Shown in pieces: positions 8,430 through 18,079 of a DNA stretch of 64,000 nucleotides; the first letter of the stretch is position 1; every line of letters begins with the position of its first letter. The stretch is from Polaribacter pectinis (GTDB lineage Bacteria > Bacteroidota > Bacteroidia > Flavobacteriales > Flavobacteriaceae). The translations under genes and the position numbers were made by a program. The stretch covers positions 2,449,501 through 2,513,500 of the forward strand of contig NZ_CP060695.1 in the NCBI RefSeq assembly GCF_014352875.1, in the 5' to 3' direction. The notes under the pieces are model-generated. The model saw only the letters and a list, made by a program, of their open reading frames with translations. It had not been told where the DNA came from and searched no databases.

Positions 8430-11009
8430 ATGACTACACTTCCAAAATTAGCAAGATTCAATGAAAACGTACTGTCTAAATATCAAATTTACAACAGTAT
8501 TTTTATGACATTGCCTTTTGACACCATTAATGATACTGGTGTAATGTTACCTTTGTTTCATAAGGTTTGTAAAAAAGGGTTTCAGGAAGGCAAAAATCCT
8601 ACTGAAATTGTTGAAGCTTTTTTTAACAAATACCAAGAAAACCCAACTGAAAAAGACAAAACAGATTTATTGTTTCGTTTTATTCAATATATAGAGCGTC
8701 AGGTTGTTTTATTTGATGCTATTGAAGATGCTGCTTTTCCTATTGTAAACAATATGGATGGTATTGGTACACTTCGTAATTCTGAAGAAACTGCCATTTT
8801 AGGTGATAAAAAAGAAGAGTTAAAAGCCTATTTAGAAGAATTTAAAGTTAGAATTGTTTTAACTGCGCATCCAACACAATTTTACCCAGGTTCTGTATTA
8901 GGAATTATTACAGATTTAGATAACGCAATACAAAATGACGATTTACTTTTAATAAAAAAATTGTTAGCGCAACTTGGTAAAACTCCTTTTTACAAAAAAT
9001 CTAAACCATCTCCTTTTGATGAAGCCGTAAGTTTAATTTGGTATTTAGAAAATGTATTTTACCATTCTATTCCTAAAATATACAACTACGTACAACATCA
9101 TATTTACGATGGCGAATCTATAGATAACGAAATTATAGATCTTGGTTTTTGGCCAGGTGGAGATAGAGATGGAAATCCTTTTGTAACTACAAAAATAACA
9201 TTAGATGTTGCAGAAAGATTGCGTCAAACAATTTTACGAAATTATTATAGAGATGTAAGACGTTTAAAAAGACGTTATACGTTTGATGGTGTTCAAGAAA
9301 TCTTAACTCGTGTAGAAAAAAGATTATATAAACATGTTATTAGAAGTTATTCTAAAGTGAACTTTTCTCAAAAAATACTATTAGAAGAATTAGAAAAAGC
9401 TAGAGAAATTATAGTAAATAATCATCAATCTTTATTTGTTGAAGAATTGAATGATTTTATAAATAAAGTTCGAATTTTCGGTTTCCATTTTGCAACATTA
9501 GATATTAGACAAGATAGTAGAGTGCATCATAAAGCATTTACTCAAATTGTTGCAGATTTACAAAATATTGGAGATACCACATTCCCAAAAAACTATGCAC
9601 ATCTTTCTCCAGAAGAACAAGTAGAAATTTTATCTGTAGTAAAAGGAAATATAGACCCAAGTATTTTAACAGATGAAATGTCTGTTAAAACAATAGAATC
9701 TATATATGCTTTAAAGGAAATTCAGCAAAGAAACGGAGAACGTGGTGCAAATCGTTACATTATTAGTAACAACCAAACTGCATTAAACGTAATGGAAACT
9801 TTTGCAATGCTAAATTTATGTGGCTTCGAAAACGAATTACCAGTAGATGTAATACCGCTTTTTGAAACTGTAGAAGATTTAATAAATGCAGAAGATGTTA
9901 TGAGAACGTTATATTCTAATAAAGTTTATAGACATCATTTATCTAAAAGAAAAAACAAGCAAACTATTATGTTAGGTTTTTCTGATGGAACAAAAGATGG
10001 TGGATATTTAATGGCAAACTGGGGTATCTTTAAAGCGAAAGAAGCATTAACAAGAATTTCTAGAGAATTTGATATTGAAGTTATATTCTTTGACGGACGT
10101 GGAGGACCACCAGCAAGAGGTGGAGGAAAAACGCATCAATTTTACGCTTCTTTAGGACCAACTATTGAAGATAAAGAAATTCAGTTAACCATTCAAGGGC
10201 AAACAATTAGCTCTAATTTCGGAACAGAAAATTCATCTCAATACAATTTAGAACAATTATTAAGTTCTGGTATTAAAAATGAAGTGTTTACAAAAGATCA
10301 ATTAAATGATAAACACAGAGAATTTATAGAAGATATGGCTTCTACAAGTTACCAGACATATGTAGATTTTAAAAATCATCCGCAGTTTTTACCGTATTTA
10401 GAAAAAATGAGTACGTTAAAATACTATGCTAAAACAAATATTGGTAGTAGACCAAGTAAACGTTCTAATTCAGATACTTTAGATTTCTCTGCTTTAAGAG
10501 CCATTCCTTTTGTGGGAAGTTGGAGCCAATTAAAACAAAACGTTCCTGGATTTTTTGGAGTTGGAACTGCATTAAAAAAGTACGAAGATGCTGGTAGATT
10601 TGATGAAATTATTGAATTTTACAATGCATCAGATTTCTTTAAAACATTGTTAGAAAACAGTATGATGAGTTTGTCTAAATCTTTCTTCGGATTAACATCT
10701 TATATGTCTACTGACCCTGTTTATGGAGAATTCTGGAACCTAATTCACACAGAATATCAAACTACAAAAAGGTTATTATTAAAGCTTACAGGACATAAAG
10801 AATTAATGGAAAACTACCCAGTTGGTAAAGCTTCCATAGAAATTAGAGAAGATATTGTATTACCATTATTAACAATACAACAGTTTGCTTTAAAGAGAAT
10901 ACAAGAACTACAAAAAACCGAAGGAAATGAAAAAGAATTAGCTATTTTCGAAAAAATGGTGATGCGTTCTTTATTTGGAAATATAAATGCGAGTAGGAAT
11001 TCTGCTTAA
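8430..11009 (+). CDS. ppc: Phosphoenolpyruvate carboxylase
   Basis: 859 residues from ATG 8430; the frame extends to 8391 but that start falls within the preceding terminator region and lacks homology. The enzyme makes oxaloacetate from PEP and bicarbonate, replenishing the TCA cycle. Catalytic His147 is in LTAHPTQ. Other motifs are FWPGGDRDGNP, FHFATLDIRQDSRVH, MLGFSDGTKDGGYLMANWGI and the flexible-loop motif FFDGRGGPPARGGGKT, whose PPA replaces the residues seen in proteobacterial enzymes and is usual in Bacteroidota. The C-terminal RNSA resembles the family's inhibitor-binding tail (...NTG). Cytoplasmic, apparently monocistronic. Confidence 0.96.
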   Translation: MTTLPKLARFNENVLSKYQIYNSIFMTLPFDTINDTGVMLPLFHKVCKKGFQEGKNPTEIVEAFFNKYQENPTEKDKTDLLFRFIQYIERQVVLFDAIEDAAFPIVNNMDGIGTLRNSEETAILGDKKEELKAYLEEFKVRIVLTAHPTQFYPGSVLGIITDLDNAIQNDDLLLIKKLLAQLGKTPFYKKSKPSPFDEAVSLIWYLENVFYHSIPKIYNYVQHHIYDGESIDNEIIDLGFWPGGDRDGNPFVTTKITLDVAERLRQTILRNYYRDVRRLKRRYTFDGVQEILTRVEKRLYKHVIRSYSKVNFSQKILLEELEKAREIIVNNHQSLFVEELNDFINKVRIFGFHFATLDIRQDSRVHHKAFTQIVADLQNIGDTTFPKNYAHLSPEEQVEILSVVKGNIDPSILTDEMSVKTIESIYALKEIQQRNGERGANRYIISNNQTALNVMETFAMLNLCGFENELPVDVIPLFETVEDLINAEDVMRTLYSNKVYRHHLSKRKNKQTIMLGFSDGTKDGGYLMANWGIFKAKEALTRISREFDIEVIFFDGRGGPPARGGGKTHQFYASLGPTIEDKEIQLTIQGQTISSNFGTENSSQYNLEQLLSSGIKNEVFTKDQLNDKHREFIEDMASTSYQTYVDFKNHPQFLPYLEKMSTLKYYAKTNIGSRPSKRSNSDTLDFSALRAIPFVGSWSQLKQNVPGFFGVGTALKKYEDAGRFDEIIEFYNASDFFKTLLENSMMSLSKSFFGLTSYMSTDPVYGEFWNLIHTEYQTTKRLLLKLTGHKELMENYPVGKASIEIREDIVLPLLTIQQFALKRIQELQKTEGNEKELAIFEKMVMRSLFGNINASRNSA

Positions 11010-11023
11010 AATAAAATTTTAAC

Positions 11024-11072
11024 AGCATACTTTTTTTCTTTATCTTTAAAACAGAAAAAGAAAAAGTATGCT
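11024..11072 (+). promoter_or_regulatory. Hairpin that sequesters the comM start codon
   Basis: AGCATACTTTTT (11024-11035) is perfectly complementary to AAAAAGTATGCT (11061-11072), giving a 12-bp stem with partial extension into the 25-base loop. The right arm contains the ATG at 11068-11070. No T-tract follows, so it is not an ordinary terminator of ppc. Confidence 0.6.
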
Positions 11073-12603
11073 AGTTAAAGTATATGGTAGCGCCGTTTTT
11101 GGCATAGAAGCTACCACAATCACTGTTGAAGTAAATATAGATAAAGGAATTGGTTATCATTTGGTAGGTTTGCCAGATAAAGCAGTTAGTGAAAGTTCTT
11201 ATCGAATTTCTGCTGCACTAAATAACAACAACTACAAACTTCCTGGTAAGAAAATCATAATAAATATGGCGCCTGCAGACATTCGTAAAGAAGGTGCTGC
11301 GTATGATTTAACTTTAGCAATGGGAATCTTAACAGCTTCCAACCAAATAAAATCTACCAATATTAATGAGTATATTATAATGGGAGAACTTTCTCTAGAT
11401 GGAAGTTTACAACCCATTAGAGGTGTTTTACCAATGGCAATTAAAGCACGTGAAGAAGGCTTTAAATATTTTATTCTTCCAAAAGAAAACGCAAAAGAAG
11501 CTGCTATTGTAGATAATTTAGTGGTTTTAGGAGTTGAAAATATTATGGAAGTTATCGATCATTTTAATGATGATAAAAAAATTGATCCTACCATTGTAGA
11601 CACTAGAGCTGAATTTTATAAAAACATAGATTTTCCAGAATTTGACTTTTCTGATGTAAAAGGACAAGAATCTATAAAACGGTGTATGGAAATTGCTGCT
11701 GCAGGTGGCCATAATATTATTTTAATTGGTCCTCCAGGTTCTGGAAAAACCATGTTAGCAAAAAGATTACCAAGTATTTTACCTCCAATGACTTTACATG
11801 AAGCTTTAGAAACAACAAAAATCCATTCTGTGGTTGGTAAAACAAAAAATGAAGGATTATTATATCAACGTCCTTTTAGAAGCCCACATCATACAATTTC
11901 TAATGTAGCACTTGTTGGTGGTGGTCAATATCCAAGACCTGGAGAAATTTCTTTGTCACACAATGGCGTCTTATTTTTAGATGAATTGCCAGAGTTTAAA
12001 AGAGAAGTTTTAGAAGTAATGAGACAACCTTTAGAAGATAGAGATGTTACTATTTCTAGAGCAAAATTCACTGTTACGTATCCTTGTAGTTTTATGTTGG
12101 TGGCAAGCATGAACCCAAGTCCGAGTGGATTTTTTAACGACCCAAATTCGCCAATGACATCTACTCCACAAGAAATGCAACGTTATTTAAGCAAAATTTC
12201 AGGCCCTTTATTAGACAGAATTGATATTCATATAGAAGTTACTCCTGTTCCTTTTGAAAAATTATCCGAAGAAAGAAAAGGTGAATCTTCAGTAGAAATT
12301 AGAAAGCGAGTTACAGCTTCTAGAGAAATACAATCTAATCGTTTTAAGGAATTTGAAAACATACATTACAATGCCCAAATGAACGTAAAACAGATTCGTA
12401 AATTCTGCAAATTATCACCAGAAAGTTTAACATTATTAAAAACTGCTATGGAGAAATTAAACCTTTCTGCAAGGGCTTATGATAGGATTCTAAAAGTTTC
12501 TAGAACCATTGCTGATTTATCAAATACTGAAGATATTTCTCCAGACCATATTGCAGAGGCGATCCAATATAGAAGTTTAGACAGAGATGGTTGGTTGGGT
12601 TAA
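11068..12603 (+). CDS. comM: ComM/YifB-family AAA+ ATPase (Mg chelatase-like)
   Basis: 511 residues, normal for the family. In other bacteria ComM is a hexameric DNA helicase promoting branch migration during natural transformation; the name Mg-chelatase reflects sequence similarity only. Domains: N-terminal Lon-protease-like fold (about 1-165, KGIGYHLVGLPDKAVSESSYR), AAA+ module with Walker A GPPGSGKT (about 220), Walker B GVLFLDELPEF, and a C-terminal YifB domain with LSARAYDRILKVSRTIADL. Start chosen at ATG 11068 because MLVKVYGSAVFGIEA is the conserved beginning. The start lies inside a perfect hairpin arm, so translation may be controlled. Confidence 0.92.
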   Translation: MLVKVYGSAVFGIEATTITVEVNIDKGIGYHLVGLPDKAVSESSYRISAALNNNNYKLPGKKIIINMAPADIRKEGAAYDLTLAMGILTASNQIKSTNINEYIIMGELSLDGSLQPIRGVLPMAIKAREEGFKYFILPKENAKEAAIVDNLVVLGVENIMEVIDHFNDDKKIDPTIVDTRAEFYKNIDFPEFDFSDVKGQESIKRCMEIAAAGGHNIILIGPPGSGKTMLAKRLPSILPPMTLHEALETTKIHSVVGKTKNEGLLYQRPFRSPHHTISNVALVGGGQYPRPGEISLSHNGVLFLDELPEFKREVLEVMRQPLEDRDVTISRAKFTVTYPCSFMLVASMNPSPSGFFNDPNSPMTSTPQEMQRYLSKISGPLLDRIDIHIEVTPVPFEKLSEERKGESSVEIRKRVTASREIQSNRFKEFENIHYNAQMNVKQIRKFCKLSPESLTLLKTAMEKLNLSARAYDRILKVSRTIADLSNTEDISPDHIAEAIQYRSLDRDGWLG

Positions 12604-12609
12604 ATTTTA

Positions 12610-12617
12610 TATTTTTG
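12610..12617 (+). promoter_or_regulatory. Candidate -7 element for the T9SS type B protein
   Basis: TATTTTTG lies just after the comM stop and 7 bases before the ATG at 12624. A TTG at 12591-12593 gives a 16-base spacer, shorter than usual. Confidence 0.4.
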
Positions 12618-12623
12618 CATTCT

Positions 12624-15425
12624 ATGAAAAAAATATTACCTCTAATAATTATTTGTGTGTTTTTTGCTTTAAAAACGAATTCTCAAATTAAACTTTCTCA
12701 TAATATTGGCGATGATGCTGTTAAAACTCAAATGTTTTCTTGTTCATATTCTTATCAATATTGGGCAAGAAAATTTATTTTAGCTGATTTTGGAGTTGAT
12801 AAGAATGAAGAGTTAATTATTAATACCGGAAACGTAGCTATCTCTGACACTTGGGGAACTCCAACAATTCAATTTAATATTTACAAAATAGATTCAAATT
12901 TTCCATCAACATTTAAAGAAGAAGATTTAATAGGAAGTAGTCAAGTTGAACCTGTTCATTCTTTTAATGTTGATTTTGGTAAATCTAAAATTATTACGTT
13001 AAACTTTAACACACCAGTAGTCATTCCTGCTGATGTAGAAATGATTTTAGTTGAAGTTCACAAAGGTATTCTTTGGGGTAGTAGTGGAGCTTTTATAGGC
13101 GGCACTGAAAAGACTAATGATGACTCTTGGTATAGAGGTTGTAATGGAAACCCTCCTGATGAGTATAAAACTACTAAAGATTTATCTGATGCAGGGATTG
13201 CTTATTGGAGTGAAGATTTTAATTTCTACATTACCGTAAATGGAGAAGCAAAAACAATCCTCCCATTCGAAATTACAAACGATAACAACTGCGAAAATCA
13301 AATAAATAATTTTAGTTTAACAAATCAATCAGAAGTAAAATCTGTAGTTTGGAATTTTAATGACCCGACTTCTGGTGCAAATAACACTTCTACTTCAATA
13401 GATATTTCTCACCAATTTACAAGCCCTGGAATTTATAATGTTACAGCAGATGTTGTTCATATAGACAATACAAGTTATACAATTCCTAAAGAAATAGAAA
13501 TTTTAGATGCTCCAAATATCAATAATTCTGTATCTCTAAAGCAATGTGATAATAGCGACATTAATGGCTTTAGTTTCTTCAACTTAAATGAAGTAAAAAA
13601 CAAAATAATTACGAATCCTGATATTTATACCATTACTTTTCATGAAGAGAGAACACAAGCAGAAAATAATGGAACAGTAATTCCAAATCTTACAAACTAT
13701 AAAAATGAAAAAGTAAGTAGTGATAAAGTTTGGGCAAGGATAGAAAACAGTAATGGTTGTTTTGAGGTTAGTGAAATAAATCTTTTCGTTTCTACTACTC
13801 AAATTCCATCTACCCTAATAAAATCTTTTTATCAATGTGATGATGGAACAAACACAACAGATGGTATTGCAACGTTCAATTTTAGTTCAGTAACAAAAGA
13901 TATTGTAAATATTTTTCCTTCTGGGCAGCAATTAATAATTAACTATTACAGAAATGAAGGCGATGCTTTATCAGAAGCAAATAAGATTGAGAATGTTTCT
14001 AACTATCAAAATACAGGATACCCAAATCAACAAAATATTTATATTAGAGTAGATAGCAAAGTAGATAATGATTGTTTAGGTTTAGGCGCTCATATTTCTT
14101 TAAATGTAGAAAAAGTACCTGTAGCAAATCCTGTAACCATAAACCCAGAGTGTGATAATGACAGAGATGGCTTTTATCTTTTTGACACCTCTACAATTGA
14201 TGCTAAAATTAAAGGTTCTCAAACTGATGTTGCCATAACTTATTTTAATGAAAAAGGAAAGCAACTCTCTAGTCCATTACCAAACCCATTTAAAACAGCA
14301 TCACAAACTATTAGCGCCAAAATTATAAACACAGCTTCTAAAGATGAAGATGGACAATGTTATGATGAAACTAGCATTAATTTTATTGTAAATTCTGTAC
14401 CTATAGCAAACCCTGTTGTAGCGCAAGAAAGATGTGATGATGATACTGATGGTATTGTTAATTTTGATACTTCTACAATTGAAAACACAATTTTAGGTAC
14501 ACAAACAGGTCTTGTTGTAAAATATTTTGACAGTAATAATAATTTATTACCAAGTCCTTTACCAAACCCATTTTATACTTCTTCTCAAAAAATTAAAGTA
14601 CGTGTAGAAAACCCTGTTTACGATGTTTGTTATGAGGAAACAGATATAGATTTTATTGTTAGAGAAAAACCTACATTCGATTTAATTGATGAAGACATTA
14701 TTTGTATGAATAATAACCCTCAATTAAAAATAAGCATAGAAAAACCAAATGGTATAAATAGCTATACTTGGAGAGATGAAAACAATACTATTTTAGGAAA
14801 ACAACCAACATTAGAAGTTACCAAAGGTGGTCTATACAAAGTAATTGCAACATCTATTTATGGTTGCGAATCAATAGAGAAACAGATTCTCGTTAAAGAA
14901 TCTTCTCCATCAACAATAAACTTTAACGACCTAAAAGTTGTAGATGATTCTGAAAACAACAGTATAGAAATTAACACAAGCGATTTGGGTTTAGGAAATT
15001 ATGAATTTAGGCTTTTAGATAAGACTTCTAACATTATTAGAGATTACCAAGATGAACCATTTTTTAATAACCTAGATGGTGGTGTTTATACTCTTGAAGT
15101 TAATGATAAAAATGGTTGCAGCCCTGTAAGTTTTGATGTTTCTTTATTAAGTTTTTCAAACTTTTTTACACCAAATGGTGATGGAAAAAATGACTTTTGG
15201 CAAATTAAAGGAATTAGTAAAACCTTTTATGAAAGCGGAAAAGTAAGTGTTTTTGATAGATTCGGAAAACTGATTAAAACATTTTCTATAAATGATGTAG
15301 GTTGGGACGGATATTATAATGGAAATAAAACATCTACAAACGATTATTGGTTTATTGCCGAACTAGTTGATTTAAATGGAAATACAAGAATTAGAAAAGG
15401 ACACTTTAGCCTTATAAGAAAGTAA
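12624..15425 (+). CDS. Large secreted protein with PKD-like domain, Cys-Asp repeats and T9SS type B sorting domain
   Basis: 933 residues from ATG 12624 (upstream in-frame codons overlap comM). Signal peptide about 1-21 (...KTNSQ). Residues about 25-205 form an unassigned N-terminal domain; a PKD-like fold follows near 230-300 (WNFNDPTSG...HQFTSPGIYNVTADV). Four repeats of about 95-105 residues then begin with CDN/CDD-x-GI/GF at roughly 308, 405, 509 and 603; the last two share SPLPNPF. The C-terminus has FTPNGDGKNDFWQIKGI, VFDRFGKLIKTF and GWDGYYNG, the type B (CHU_C) sorting domain that directs export by T9SS. Probably a cell-surface adhesin or matrix protein. Confidence 0.85.
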   Translation: MKKILPLIIICVFFALKTNSQIKLSHNIGDDAVKTQMFSCSYSYQYWARKFILADFGVDKNEELIINTGNVAISDTWGTPTIQFNIYKIDSNFPSTFKEEDLIGSSQVEPVHSFNVDFGKSKIITLNFNTPVVIPADVEMILVEVHKGILWGSSGAFIGGTEKTNDDSWYRGCNGNPPDEYKTTKDLSDAGIAYWSEDFNFYITVNGEAKTILPFEITNDNNCENQINNFSLTNQSEVKSVVWNFNDPTSGANNTSTSIDISHQFTSPGIYNVTADVVHIDNTSYTIPKEIEILDAPNINNSVSLKQCDNSDINGFSFFNLNEVKNKIITNPDIYTITFHEERTQAENNGTVIPNLTNYKNEKVSSDKVWARIENSNGCFEVSEINLFVSTTQIPSTLIKSFYQCDDGTNTTDGIATFNFSSVTKDIVNIFPSGQQLIINYYRNEGDALSEANKIENVSNYQNTGYPNQQNIYIRVDSKVDNDCLGLGAHISLNVEKVPVANPVTINPECDNDRDGFYLFDTSTIDAKIKGSQTDVAITYFNEKGKQLSSPLPNPFKTASQTISAKIINTASKDEDGQCYDETSINFIVNSVPIANPVVAQERCDDDTDGIVNFDTSTIENTILGTQTGLVVKYFDSNNNLLPSPLPNPFYTSSQKIKVRVENPVYDVCYEETDIDFIVREKPTFDLIDEDIICMNNNPQLKISIEKPNGINSYTWRDENNTILGKQPTLEVTKGGLYKVIATSIYGCESIEKQILVKESSPSTINFNDLKVVDDSENNSIEINTSDLGLGNYEFRLLDKTSNIIRDYQDEPFFNNLDGGVYTLEVNDKNGCSPVSFDVSLLSFSNFFTPNGDGKNDFWQIKGISKTFYESGKVSVFDRFGKLIKTFSINDVGWDGYYNGNKTSTNDYWFIAELVDLNGNTRIRKGHFSLIRK

Positions 15426-15430
15426 AATAC

Positions 15431-16432
15431 TTAATCTTCAATCCAAATATTACACGCATATTTTACACCATCTATTATTGATGAACCTTGATGAAATGAC
15501 TGCATTATAACGTTGTCTTTCTCATCTAAATTTTCGAATATTAAGAGCCTTCCTACTTTTGGAGAAACACCAAAATCGATTTCAGGAAAGTAAGTTTCAC
15601 CTCCAGAAAAATCATCATTTAAGTATAAAAGACAAGTTAGTTTTCGTTTTGTAACGTAGGCATCAAAATGAGGATTAAATGATTCTGTTTTATAATAACG
15701 TACACATTGTAAACTTTCAATATTAGCAATACTACACTCTAAAAAATCAGCTACTTTTTTCTTTAAAGTTGAAATAATTGGCATAATTTCATCTTTTTCT
15801 ATCATAGCAGAACTACTTGTTCTGTTTACAGATACTTTAGTGCCAGAACCACTATTTACTTTGCTTCGTTGAAACGAGTTACTTTTTTCACAAAAGTCTA
15901 TAATTTCTTTACATTCTTTTTCCGATATAAAATCTTCTATTACTCTTATATTGTTTTTATAAGTTTTGTCTTCTTCTTGTTCTTCATAGTATTCTTTTAA
16001 AACTTTTTCTGAAGGTTTATATGTTTCCTCTTCTTTAAGAATTACAATAGATCCTTTTAATAATGTTAAAAACTCATCCGTAGAAATAGTGAAATCTTTT
16101 TTGTCTTGTTCAAAAATAAAAACTTTATCACCTTCAATTTTTAAAACAACGTAAATAAAAAATTCATTCCCATTTGTTTTTAATAAAAAACAAGGTGTAA
16201 TTACATAATCTAAAGTATTTATTTCTGGATCAATTTGGATAACCAATATATCTGAAAAAAAAATACTTAAAAGTTCATGAAATTTAGATAAATCTAAAAC
16301 TCCTTCAACTTTTTGTAATGCATTTCTTACACTAGATCTTGCAATTTTAAATCCGTTTGCACTTATAAACCTTGTTACTGTTAAATAGTAAGAATGGTTC
16401 ATTAAAGAATATAAAGAGGGTTTAGAAGACAT
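15431..16432 (-). CDS. Fusion of a C39-peptidase-like domain and a prolyl-4-hydroxylase-type 2OG-Fe(II) oxygenase
   Basis: 333 residues, no signal peptide. The C-terminal half (about 165-333) is a P4H-type dioxygenase: iron ligands H255 and D257 in NPHFDAYVT and H314 in SFHQGS, 2-oxoglutarate-binding K324 in DGVKYACNIW, plus LLYLNDDFSGGETYFPE. It should hydroxylate a peptide or protein. The N-terminal half (about 15-150) follows the strand pattern of bacteriocin-processing C39 peptidases (TPCFLLKTNGNEFFIYVVL, then FTISTDEFLTLLKGSIVIL), but I see no catalytic Cys in the usual place and no HfvV His, so it is probably non-catalytic and may bind a leader peptide. A lysine/glutamate-rich linker joins them. 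It converges on the T9SS type B gene, 5 bases apart. Dioxygenase call firm; N-terminal call tentative. Confidence 0.75.
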   Translation of the reverse strand: MSSKPSLYSLMNHSYYLTVTRFISANGFKIARSSVRNALQKVEGVLDLSKFHELLSIFFSDILVIQIDPEINTLDYVITPCFLLKTNGNEFFIYVVLKIEGDKVFIFEQDKKDFTISTDEFLTLLKGSIVILKEEETYKPSEKVLKEYYEEQEEDKTYKNNIRVIEDFISEKECKEIIDFCEKSNSFQRSKVNSGSGTKVSVNRTSSSAMIEKDEIMPIISTLKKKVADFLECSIANIESLQCVRYYKTESFNPHFDAYVTKRKLTCLLYLNDDFSGGETYFPEIDFGVSPKVGRLLIFENLDEKDNVIMQSFHQGSSIIDGVKYACNIWIED

Positions 16433-16620
16433 ACAACGTAATTATTTTAAAAAGTGAAACTTCTTCTGTTTCTCTTCATTATTTTTTCGGTTGAAGTAAA
16501 AATAACGAATATTTAGACATATTTTAATTAAAACAGATAAACAATATTCATTCTACTTAATAGAAATTCTTTCTTTTTCTATTTTAGAATTTTAAAGTTT
16601 ACATAAAATGATAAATTAGT

Positions 16621-18051
16621 TTAAAAAAATAAAGGAATAACAAACTGATAATACAATATTAACAAACCAACTGCTATTAAATTTAAGAAAATTCCTGCTC
16701 TTACCATTTGATTTACTTTTACATAACCACTAGCAAAAACAATGGCATTTGGCGGTGTTGCCATTGGCAACATAAATGCGCAACTACTTGCCATTGTAAC
16801 AGGAATTAATAAGTTTAAAATAGGAATATTTAACCCAATTGCAATTCCTGCAACAACTGGCGCTAAAACTGCAACCAAAGCCACATTACTCATTAATTCA
16901 GTCATAAACAACATCAATAAAATTAATAAAGAAACTGTTAGTAAAACTGGTAAATTTCCTGATGAAATTGTTTCTGTAATTACATCAACTAAACCACTTG
17001 AAGCCATTCCTTTTGCAAGTGCTAAACCTCCACCAAATAAAATTAAAATTCCCCAGGCAAGTTTTTCTGTGTCTTTCCATTCTAAAATAAAATTTCCTTT
17101 TTTAAAATTCATAGGAATTGCAAATAAAGAAACTGCACCAATTAAACTGATAATAGTATCTGATAATTTTAACCCTGGAAATATACTATTGATAATTGTT
17201 CTTGTAATCCAAAGTGAGACTGTAATTGCAAAAATGGTTAATACTCTTTTTTCTTCATTAGATATCTTTCCTAGTTTTTTAATTTCATCATCAATAACAT
17301 TACCTGATGCTGTAAATAAAATATCTTTACAAGGAAACATCCATTTTACTAGTACAAAATACACTGCAGTTAACATTAATAAAGAGAAAGGCAAACCAAA
17401 ACTCATCCATGTTAAAAAGGAAATTTGAATGTTGTATTGATTTTCTAAAAGCCCAATTAAAACAGAATTTGGAGGTGTTCCAATAACTGTTGCAATTCCA
17501 CCAGCATTTGCAGCAAAAGCGATACCTAACATAATGCTTAATGCAAAATTTTTATCGCCTTTTGTAAAACCATCTTCATCTTTTATTAAAAGTCTAATTA
17601 CAGATATTGCAATTGGTAACATTACAACTGTAGAGGCTGTATTGCTAATCCACATACTCATAAAAGCAGTGGCTAACATAAAACCTAATACCACTTTATT
17701 AGGTGTTGTTCCTGTAAGTTTTACAATATTTAATGCAATTCTTTTGTGTAAACTAACTTTTTCTAAAGCTAGAGCCAAAATAAAACCACCAAAAAATAAA
17801 AAGATAATCGGACTTCCGTAATTGGCGCCAACATCTGCAATTTCCATCACTTTTAAAAGCGGAAAAAGTATTAAAGGTAGTAATGCTGTAACTGCAATAT
17901 TTACAGTTTCAGTAATCCACCAAATTACCATCCAAATAGCTACTGCAATTACTGCATCTGCTTTATCTGTAACTAATGTTATTGGTAAAAACTGAATTAA
18001 GAAAAATAAAAGCGGACCAAGAAGTAATCCTATTTTTTTGGTTGGTTGCAT
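16621..18051 (-). CDS. SLC13/DASS-family anion carrier
   Basis: 476 residues, strongly hydrophobic with about 11-12 predicted membrane segments. It belongs to the divalent anion:Na+ symporter family; substrates in the family are C4-dicarboxylates, citrate or sulfate. Signature regions: SNTASTVVMLPIAISV (first SNT motif), FAANAGGIATVIGTPPN (hairpin loop), and MSNVALVAVLAPVV with SCAFMLPMATPPNAIVFASG near the end, the duplicated halves of the transporter. Cytoplasmic membrane. The substrate cannot be told from sequence alone; dicarboxylate uptake would fit a TCA-linked role. The DinB-like gene is 28 bases upstream on the same strand, so they may be co-transcribed. Confidence 0.88.
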   Translation of the reverse strand: MQPTKKIGLLLGPLLFFLIQFLPITLVTDKADAVIAVAIWMVIWWITETVNIAVTALLPLILFPLLKVMEIADVGANYGSPIIFLFFGGFILALALEKVSLHKRIALNIVKLTGTTPNKVVLGFMLATAFMSMWISNTASTVVMLPIAISVIRLLIKDEDGFTKGDKNFALSIMLGIAFAANAGGIATVIGTPPNSVLIGLLENQYNIQISFLTWMSFGLPFSLLMLTAVYFVLVKWMFPCKDILFTASGNVIDDEIKKLGKISNEEKRVLTIFAITVSLWITRTIINSIFPGLKLSDTIISLIGAVSLFAIPMNFKKGNFILEWKDTEKLAWGILILFGGGLALAKGMASSGLVDVITETISSGNLPVLLTVSLLILLMLFMTELMSNVALVAVLAPVVAGIAIGLNIPILNLLIPVTMASSCAFMLPMATPPNAIVFASGYVKVNQMVRAGIFLNLIAVGLLILYYQFVIPLFF

Positions 18052-18079
18052 TTTAGTTGATTAAGCTGTTGCAAAATAA

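Noticed and set aside
16742-17821. Two long plus-strand open frames opposite the SLC13 carrier
   Set aside because: They mirror the carrier's coding pattern, have lysine/isoleucine-rich shadow composition and no start context; the SLC13 motifs on the minus strand are decisive.
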